From positions 1 through 36,879 of the forward strand of contig CAKMKL010000277.1 in assembly GCA_927443375.1 (NCBI GenBank): a stretch of DNA of 36,879 bases. The letters are read 5' to 3'. Below, one piece after another: positions 31,061-36,879 of the stretch. Numbering within the stretch: the first letter of the stretch is position 1; the number at the start of each line of letters is the position of its first letter. The notes beneath the pieces were generated by a model. It was not told where the DNA came from, did not search any database, and saw nothing but the letters and a program-made list of their open reading frames with translations. Source of the DNA: an uncultured Paenibacillus sp. Lineage in GTDB: Bacteria; Bacillota; Bacilli; Paenibacillales; Paenibacillaceae. The position numbers were made by a program, and so were the translations under genes.

Positions 31061-33637
31061 TTATTTCTCCTCTTTTTCCGGTTTGGGCAGCATGTCAAAG
31101 AGTATGGTATATACCTGGCTTCCCAGCTCCTGCCGCTCGCCTTGGAATTCATCGAATAACGTTAGTCTGTAAGTCCCGCCAGTCAATTGCTTATACAGGC
31201 TTTTGCTGAAGGACATGGAATACATATTGTTATTCCCCTCGGTCAGGTCAGTACCGAATGCTACCACTTTATCCTGGGATTGACCGTAAGGGTCGGTCAT
31301 TCTGAGGATAAGCTTGTGTTCGGAGTCTCCGGCATCAAGACTGTTATCCCGCGACAAATTGTAGCTCATATTCATGGTGATGGTATCGCTGGCTTCCAAA
31401 TGTCTGCCTTCCGAAGCTAACACCGTTAAGGTGTAAGGATACAGAGCAATTTTTTGCAGATTGGCTGCCGGGGTAACGGCCTGCGGGGTAAGCAGAAGTG
31501 AAGCCACATGAATAAACCCTGTCGCCTCTTCACCGCTTTCACTAAGCTTGCTGCCCGTCACACCTGTTCCCAGGTACAAGGAGACATCTGCAGTTGCAGC
31601 TGTTTTGGGCAGCTTAGCCCAGAACGTAATCAGCTGTTTGCCTCCGGGTGTCGCCGCATTATCCATCTGATTCACTTTAGCTTCATAGAACTGTCCATCC
31701 GCTGTTTTGTAATAGGCTTGCAGCCGGGCCATTTTACTCTGGCGCTTCTCACCGCTGCTCATCAGCAGCTCGGTGTATACGATGTTGGCATTGCTGCCCT
31801 GGTAGACTGTGGTTCTGCTCTCCTGAACAGTGGCGTTTTTACCTTTTCCGGTAATTGTATAGGTATCACCGCGCTTCAGATTGTCTATGGCACTTATGAA
31901 GCTGTTTGTGCTCAGATCGAGAAACGGAATATTCTCCGTATCCGATTTGACGGATAAATTAATTCTGACATTCTCGAACTCGTCCGTATAAGGGATTTTG
32001 GTCAGCAGCGAAAGCTCCGCAGACTTACCAGGAGCAAGCACCGACGACTCTTTGTCCATTAGAAGATCGGTTGTTGAGGCCAAATTATCGGTATCCAGCT
32101 TCAGAGCCCCCTTCAATTCAGGAATTGTGAGGTTTACAGACTGGGTGTTGGTAATTCTCAGCTTGGCGATGACAATATCATCATCCTTCCAGGGATAACG
32201 CTGCAGAGATTGCAGACTGTATGAGAAAGAGCCATATTGGTTAGTAGCCCCATATTCCTGACCGCTGTGCACATCGGCACGCAAGGTGTACGGAATTGTA
32301 AAATAAGCTACCGGAAAAATCAGCTTAGCAGAGGGCTCGGGCGTTTCTGCTGGACCTGACGGTTCTGACGGCCCTGACCCGGTTCCTGCTGCTGCGGTGA
32401 CAGCTTCGATCATCTGCAACTGCAGGTTAGACTGATCCACCTCAAGCGGGATTTCAACCGTCAGCGGGACAACCCTCGTTTCCAGCGGCTTTAGGATAAG
32501 TCCGCTTAACCCCTTAGAATTCACAGGGAATGCCGTCCCTTTGGCCGATTTGACCGCCAGCTCATAAACAGGCAGTGTAACCGCCTTGTTCCCGGTGTTT
32601 TTCAATTGCAGCTGGAACGACCATACCGCTTTGGCATCCTCCGCATACACTGAGGCGCCGGTAAGCTTCGTATCAACGGAATTGCTGCTTATGACAAGCT
32701 TTTTAACGGCCCCGCTCGCTACAATCAGATCCGGGGTGGTTGCTGCCGGAAGCTTATAGGAGGTTTTCGGGAGCTCTAGCTTCAGCGCCTCATCCTTTTG
32801 CGTGAATTGCAGCTTCATGTTGGCCGTTTTCAGATAAGCAGGAATTTCCGTCAGATAATAAATGCTTTTTTTCTCCTGCGGCTGAATCTTATAGCCTGTC
32901 TGGGAACTGCTCAGTGCAAGCTCAAACGAAGTCCCGCTCGCCGTAACCAGGTAAGCCGAATAACCCGGATCACTGAGTACTTTGTTGCCTTTATTAGTAA
33001 GATTAATGCCCAGCTTGGCATAAACCTTACCGGCGTACTTATATAGCTGAAGTGAATCTACACTTGCTGTAACCGGGATGTCATTCATTTTCGTATTAAG
33101 ACTCTTCCCCAGCTCCACAGCCGTGGAGTAATTATCCGGCACAGCAATAGATCCAGCATGCTTTAAGTAGCCTTTAGTCTTCGTGTCCCACACGTACATG
33201 GCGATCTTAACGCCTTTCAGCGACGTGGTTTGTCCGATATTCACATAATATGTAATACTCATACTGTCCTTAGCAGGCACCTTCTTCTTCGTTGCGTCTG
33301 CGGTTACAGGATTACCTGAAATCACAGATCCGCCCGGTGTAACCACACGGGAGAAGTAGCGCTGCAGATTGGCACTAGAACCGCTATTATTTGTAATCTT
33401 CAGTGTGTAAGCCAGAATGTTACCTCCGGACTGCGTCCAAATGTTAACGTCTTCTAGCGCTGCTGTAACACCTGCCCCAAGTGTAATTGGATTCACCTTG
33501 GCTGCTGCAGTAACTGAAGCTGCCGGTCCGGTTGTCCCTGCGGCCAGAACGGCTGGAGCTGCCGTACTTCCTGCCAACTGGGCTATAGCAAAGCTGCTTA
33601 GGAGCAGTGCAATAGTTTTTTTATTGATCGGTCTCAT
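31061..33637 (-). CDS. Secreted protein of Ig-like repeats, first gene of MacAB-like operon
   Basis: 858 residues. The chosen ATG (33635-33637) follows GGGAGG and opens a Sec signal peptide MRPINKKTIALLLSSFAIAQ with cleavage near residue 33. About five Ig-like beta domains follow (roughly 60-170, 195-290, 315-412, 470-595, 610-730), sharing cores such as LAYTLKITNNSG, AKLGINLTNKGN, FQLQLKNTGN and AKLRITNTQS, each followed by an I-x-P turn. A Pro/Ser/Glu linker (GSGPSEPSGPAETPEPSA) lies at about 420-437. No LPXTG or S-layer domain was seen. It is cotranscribed with an export system, so it may be a cargo-binding or envelope-stress partner. I know no characterised homologue. Confidence 0.8.
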   Translation of the reverse strand: MRPINKKTIALLLSSFAIAQLAGSTAAPAVLAAGTTGPAASVTAAAKVNPITLGAGVTAALEDVNIWTQSGGNILAYTLKITNNSGSSANLQRYFSRVVTPGGSVISGNPVTADATKKKVPAKDSMSITYYVNIGQTTSLKGVKIAMYVWDTKTKGYLKHAGSIAVPDNYSTAVELGKSLNTKMNDIPVTASVDSLQLYKYAGKVYAKLGINLTNKGNKVLSDPGYSAYLVTASGTSFELALSSSQTGYKIQPQEKKSIYYLTEIPAYLKTANMKLQFTQKDEALKLELPKTSYKLPAATTPDLIVASGAVKKLVISSNSVDTKLTGASVYAEDAKAVWSFQLQLKNTGNKAVTLPVYELAVKSAKGTAFPVNSKGLSGLILKPLETRVVPLTVEIPLEVDQSNLQLQMIEAVTAAAGTGSGPSEPSGPAETPEPSAKLIFPVAYFTIPYTLRADVHSGQEYGATNQYGSFSYSLQSLQRYPWKDDDIVIAKLRITNTQSVNLTIPELKGALKLDTDNLASTTDLLMDKESSVLAPGKSAELSLLTKIPYTDEFENVRINLSVKSDTENIPFLDLSTNSFISAIDNLKRGDTYTITGKGKNATVQESRTTVYQGSNANIVYTELLMSSGEKRQSKMARLQAYYKTADGQFYEAKVNQMDNAATPGGKQLITFWAKLPKTAATADVSLYLGTGVTGSKLSESGEEATGFIHVASLLLTPQAVTPAANLQKIALYPYTLTVLASEGRHLEASDTITMNMSYNLSRDNSLDAGDSEHKLILRMTDPYGQSQDKVVAFGTDLTEGNNNMYSMSFSKSLYKQLTGGTYRLTLFDEFQGERQELGSQVYTILFDMLPKPEKEEK

Positions 33638-33668
33638 GGATTTCCTCCCAGGAATATTTGCTAGAGTT

Positions 33669-33731
33669 ATTATAGTTGCTTGTTCACAGGGAATTGTATC
33701 CAATTTGTAACTCTTCCCGTCTGCTTGTAAC
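33669..33731 (-). promoter_or_regulatory. Promoter region of the repeat-protein/MacAB-like operon
   Basis: Minus strand: TATAAT (complement 33669-33674) is a perfect -10 with no good -35. Upstream, GTTACAA occurs at complement 33725-33731 and 33705-33711 and a variant GATACAA at complement 33694-33700, i.e. 20 and 11 bases apart on one face of the helix. Direct repeats of this spacing suit an activator such as an OmpR-type regulator; none is encoded next to this operon. Confidence 0.5.
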
Positions 33732-33749
33732 TTTTTATCCCAATTACGC

Positions 33750-33775
33750 AAAAAAACAGCACCATTAGCGCTGTT
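33750..33775 (-). terminator. Terminator of the AraC gene
   Basis: Minus strand: AACAGC-loop-GCTGTT running into seven T, about 46 bases after the AraC-type stop. Confidence 0.75.
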
Positions 33776-33820
33776 TTCAGAAAACGTTTTGTTAATATTT
33801 GTTCCACAGTGACTCTTAAT

Positions 33821-34654
33821 CTATGAACTGAATGACCGCCGGTACTGGCTCGGAGGTAATCCTTCCGCCAGTTTGAACACTTTGATGAAGTAACTGGACT
33901 GATGAAAGCCGGTCTGAAGGGCGATCTGTTCGACTGACAATTCTGTTGAGACAAGCAGCAGCTTGGCCTTTGCCAGACGGCAATCGCTTAAATAACGGTT
34001 CGGCGTCTTCCCCATAATGGAGCGGAACAGCCGTAAAAAGTGGTAGCTGCTGTACCCTGCAAGCCTCGACATGCTCTCAAGCGTCCAGGGACGCTCACAC
34101 CCTTGATGAATGAGGTCTGCCGTCCGGCGGATAGAATGCCTGATCTCCAGCGGCACGGAGCCATGCAGCGGTTCAGAGTTTTGCAGCAGCGTAACCAGAA
34201 TTTCATAGAGTACTGCGGAGAGCCGCGGTTCACTGCGTGTCTCGTATGCAGCGCTAAGCTGGTACATCTCCTCGAATCTGGACGCAAGGCCAGCGTTTAG
34301 ATCAAATGTAAAGAAATAACCGCGTGACTGGTCTGCTTCCTCCAAAAGGGGCAGGGATAGGGCCGTATTGAAGTGTACCCAGTGCACCTCCCAAGGCTGC
34401 GACGGATCAGAACCGTACTGCTGATAGGCCTCTCTAGGATAAAGAAAGCCGCTTCCTTTGCCCATTGGAATCCGTTCGCCCTCCTGAAATACATACCCGG
34501 AACCGCCAAAAACCAAATGCAGATTATAGCTGTTCAGTATCCCTTCACTTCTTCGCTCCGCATGCTGCGGGAAATTGCTGTAATGTCCCAGAAATTCCGG
34601 ATAACAGACATAATGAGCATAGGCGGGGGCTGGCAATACCCATTGCTTCTTCAT
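33821..34654 (-). CDS. AraC-family regulator of the GH42 gene
   Basis: 277 residues. The N-terminal arm and cupin (about 15-150; LHLVFGGSGYVFQEGERIPMGKGSGFLYPREAYQQY) resemble the AraC ligand-binding domain. The C-terminal domain (about 175-275) has both HTH units: TLESMSRLAGYSSYHFLRLFRSIMGKTPNRYL and SVEQIALQTGFHQSSYFIKVFKLAEGLPPSQYR. GAGGAGGGG precedes ATG. It is divergent from the beta-galactosidase gene, its probable sugar-responsive target. Confidence 0.93.
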   Translation of the reverse strand: MKKQWVLPAPAYAHYVCYPEFLGHYSNFPQHAERRSEGILNSYNLHLVFGGSGYVFQEGERIPMGKGSGFLYPREAYQQYGSDPSQPWEVHWVHFNTALSLPLLEEADQSRGYFFTFDLNAGLASRFEEMYQLSAAYETRSEPRLSAVLYEILVTLLQNSEPLHGSVPLEIRHSIRRTADLIHQGCERPWTLESMSRLAGYSSYHFLRLFRSIMGKTPNRYLSDCRLAKAKLLLVSTELSVEQIALQTGFHQSSYFIKVFKLAEGLPPSQYRRSFSS

Positions 34655-34698
34655 ACAATCCCCTCCTCAATAATTCTAAACATCTAGCACGCAAGATA

Positions 34699-34719
34699 AT
34701 AATATAAAAGCAATATTAT
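34699..34719. promoter_or_regulatory. Inverted repeat in araC/GH42 divergent gap
   Basis: ATAATAT-AAAAGCA-ATATTAT has perfect 7-bp arms midway in the 145-bp gap. It could be an operator or simply AT-rich promoter sequence. Confidence 0.35.
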
Positions 34720-34799
34720 GTTATATGAGATACCTATGAGCTGATATTACAATAGATTTGTAGCGTTCACAAAGCATATTTTTACACTTGGAGGTTAAT

Positions 34800-36854
34800 A
34801 TGAAGAAACCAGTCGCTGATAAACAGTTTGAGCTTGGCGTGTGCTATTACCCGGAGCATTGGCCGGAGGACATGTGGGAAGACGATTACCGCCGCATGGT
34901 GGAGACAGGCTTTACCATTGTCCGGATGGGCGAATTTGCCTGGTCTATTTTTGAACCCGAGGAAGGCAGCTATCAATTCGGGCTGTTTGACCGCGCCATC
35001 GATTTGGCCCGCCGCCACGGTCTCAAAGTGGTGCTCGGCACACCTACGGCTACTCCCCCTGCCTGGCTCACCGAGAAGTATCCTGAGGTGCTGAATGTAA
35101 CTTATGAAGGTGTCACCCTGCAGCACGGTATGCGGCGTCACTATAATTACAGCAGCCCTAAATACCGTGAGCTGTGTGCTGGGATCGTATCGCAGATGGC
35201 ATCACATTATGGCAGCCATCCCGGCGTGGTTGGCTGGCAGATTGATAATGAGCTGAATTGTGAGATCAGTGAATTCTATTCTGAAAGCGATCACACCGCC
35301 TTCCGTGAGTGGCTTCAGCACAAATATGAAACTTTGGAGAAATTAAATGAGGCCTGGGGTGCCGTCTTCTGGAACCAGAGCTATACCAGCTGGTCGCAGG
35401 TGTATTTGCCGCGTCCTACTCCGGTGCCGAAGCAGCCTAATCCGCACCAGGCGCTGGATGAGAAACGGTTCATCTCTGACAACACGATCTCTTTCGCCAA
35501 AATACAGGCTGATGTTATTCGGACCCAGGCACCGGATCAGTGGGTAACGACGAACGGATTGTTCGGGCATCTCGACAGCCATGAACTTCAAGATGAGCTA
35601 CTTGATTTCTTCAGCTATGATTCCTATCCGCAATTCTCAAGTATTTATTATGATCCGAACGAAAAGAATCCGCTTGGCGACAGGAGCTGGAGCCTCTCCC
35701 TGTCCGTTGTCCGCTCGATCAGCTCTAACTACTGCATTATGGAGCAGCAATCGGGTCCCGGCGGCTGGGTCAACCGGATGGATATGCCTTCTCCGAAGCC
35801 CGGACAGATGCGGCTCTGGACGTACCAGTCCATCGCCCACGGTGCGGATATGGTGCTATATTTCCGCTGGCGGACTGCCACAATGGGCAACGAAATTTAC
35901 TGGCATGGCCTTAACGATTACCATAACCTGCCTAACCGCCGGGTCAGGGAAGCGGCGGGAATCGGCCGGGAGCTGGCGGCAGCGGGTAAAGCGATTATCG
36001 GAACCCGGGCAGAGGCTTCAGTAGCCATTCTGCGCGATTATGATAATGAGTGGGATGGCGAATACGATATTTGGCACGGGCCGTTTATGTGGACCAGCAA
36101 CAAGGAATGGTTCAAGGCACTGCAGCGGCAGCATATTCCAACAGATATCGTCTACATGCGCAGGAAGACAACAGCTAAGGAGCTGGCCCGGTATCAGGTG
36201 CTGGTCTATCCTCATCCCGCGATTATGACGGATGACACGGCAGCGGTGCTTGACGAGTACGTACAGCAAGGCGGCACGCTTATCTTCGGCTGCCGTACAG
36301 GCTATAAGGATTCGCGCGGTCAATGCTACATGCGTGCATTTCCCGGAGCCGCCAAGGAGCTCTGCGGAATAACCGTTGAAGAATTTACAATGGTCAAAGG
36401 GAATCGTGCACCTACATCGATTACATGGACCCATGGAGGCGAAGCGCTTACCGGAGCGGATGCCTTTAATGATATCCTGAAGGTGGAACAAGACAGCGTG
36501 GAAGTTATGGGCCGTTACGCTACCGATTATTATGCCGGCAAACCGGCAGTTACCCGCAACAAACGCGGCAAGGGCGAGGTCTGGTATTATGGGGCGGTCT
36601 TCAATGAGGAAGCTGCGCTAAGAATCATCAGTAGCTTGAATATTAGCTCTCCGGCTGCGGACTGGCTTGAGCTGCCCGCCGAGGTGGAACTGCAGATCCG
36701 CCGCAGCGATACCACCAGCCTGACGTTCCTCTTGAATTATAGTGAAGCATCTGCGGAAATTGTGCTCAAAGAGCCACGGACTGATTTGCTGTCGGGTCAA
36801 GAGCTTTCGGGGAAATACACGATGGAGGGCTTCGGGGTCTTAGTGCTGCAATAA
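34800..36854 (+). CDS. GH42 beta-galactosidase
   Basis: 684 residues from the preferred start, the usual GH42 length. The (beta/alpha)8 domain (about 1-390) opens with FELGVCYYPEHWPEDMWEDDYRRMVETGFTIVRMGEFAWSIFEPEEG. The acid/base Glu lies in WQIDNELNCE (about 147) and the nucleophile Glu in CIMEQQSGPGGW (about 313); a trimerisation domain and C-terminal beta domain follow. It hydrolyses beta-galactosides, probably oligosaccharides in the cytoplasm since no signal peptide is present. The ORF track starts at TTG 34788; ATG 34800, five bases after GGAGG, is right. No sugar transporter is visible before the window ends. Confidence 0.95.
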   Translation: MKKPVADKQFELGVCYYPEHWPEDMWEDDYRRMVETGFTIVRMGEFAWSIFEPEEGSYQFGLFDRAIDLARRHGLKVVLGTPTATPPAWLTEKYPEVLNVTYEGVTLQHGMRRHYNYSSPKYRELCAGIVSQMASHYGSHPGVVGWQIDNELNCEISEFYSESDHTAFREWLQHKYETLEKLNEAWGAVFWNQSYTSWSQVYLPRPTPVPKQPNPHQALDEKRFISDNTISFAKIQADVIRTQAPDQWVTTNGLFGHLDSHELQDELLDFFSYDSYPQFSSIYYDPNEKNPLGDRSWSLSLSVVRSISSNYCIMEQQSGPGGWVNRMDMPSPKPGQMRLWTYQSIAHGADMVLYFRWRTATMGNEIYWHGLNDYHNLPNRRVREAAGIGRELAAAGKAIIGTRAEASVAILRDYDNEWDGEYDIWHGPFMWTSNKEWFKALQRQHIPTDIVYMRRKTTAKELARYQVLVYPHPAIMTDDTAAVLDEYVQQGGTLIFGCRTGYKDSRGQCYMRAFPGAAKELCGITVEEFTMVKGNRAPTSITWTHGGEALTGADAFNDILKVEQDSVEVMGRYATDYYAGKPAVTRNKRGKGEVWYYGAVFNEEAALRIISSLNISSPAADWLELPAEVELQIRRSDTTSLTFLLNYSEASAEIVLKEPRTDLLSGQELSGKYTMEGFGVLVLQ

Positions 36855-36879
36855 AATCATAAGAGGTGCGCTACGCTAA

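Noticed and set aside
34755-34775. cre-like (CcpA) site TTTGTAGCGTTCACAA upstream of GH42
   Set aside because: The right half fits but the left half has two mismatches at conserved positions.

Overview
The window looks like a chromosomal segment of a Paenibacillus-type firmicute. The clues are a tRNA-Thr T-box leader in front of thrS, strong GGAGG-type ribosome binding sites, an HssRS/HrtAB haem module of the Firmicutes type, AraC regulators next to sugar genes, and a mix of enzymes common in soil Bacillales. No phage, transposase, rRNA, tRNA or CRISPR array was seen. Most genes are on the minus strand. Genus assignment is inference.

Layout. 1-1730: 5' part of thrS (runs off the left edge) with its T-box leader and promoter. 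1750-4980: single genes (AT-rich small lipoprotein, HAD phosphatase, DUF6803-like membrane protein, MaoC-fold hydratase, MsrA) and a 440-bp gap of short hairpin repeats. 5057-10412: a sugar-oxidation cluster of three Gfo/Idh/MocA dehydrogenases and one TIM-barrel isomerase/epimerase, divergent from an AraC regulator. 10422-12604: YeiH-type transporter divergent from a LysR regulator. 12639-16551: hssR-hssS-hrtB-hrtA, a haem-sensing two-component system and efflux ABC transporter, with a candidate HssR box before hrtB. 16685-18077: a MarR repressor and a QorB-like quinone reductase, each preceded by the same perfect palindrome TAGTTAA-N4-TTAACTA. 18114-20609: DUF3977-like protein with an apparent CTG start, membrane metallophosphoesterase, bacteriohemerythrin, and a 48-aa protein missing from the ORF track.

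20641-23047: an ADP-ribose/NAD-themed operon on the minus strand: NrtR-like Nudix/winged-helix regulator, NADAR protein, and a bacterial PARG-like macrodomain protein (TIGR02452) cut by one in-frame TAA. Its promoter has three tandem 14-bp AT-rich repeats over the predicted start site. 23135-27748: Mn-type CDF exporter, secreted beta-propeller, ferritin, and a lipoprotein NagZ-like glycosidase. 27790-33637: a MacA/MacB-like efflux operon led by an 858-aa secreted protein of Ig-like repeats. 33821-36854: AraC regulator divergent from a GH42 beta-galactosidase.

The best leads are the NADAR/PARG/NrtR cluster with its nonsense-interrupted member, the transporter-less Gfo/Idh/MocA cluster (possible 3-keto-sugar chemistry), the MarR twin operators, the HssR box, and the repeat protein in the MacAB-like operon. 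All functional calls come from reading motifs by eye; no database search was run.
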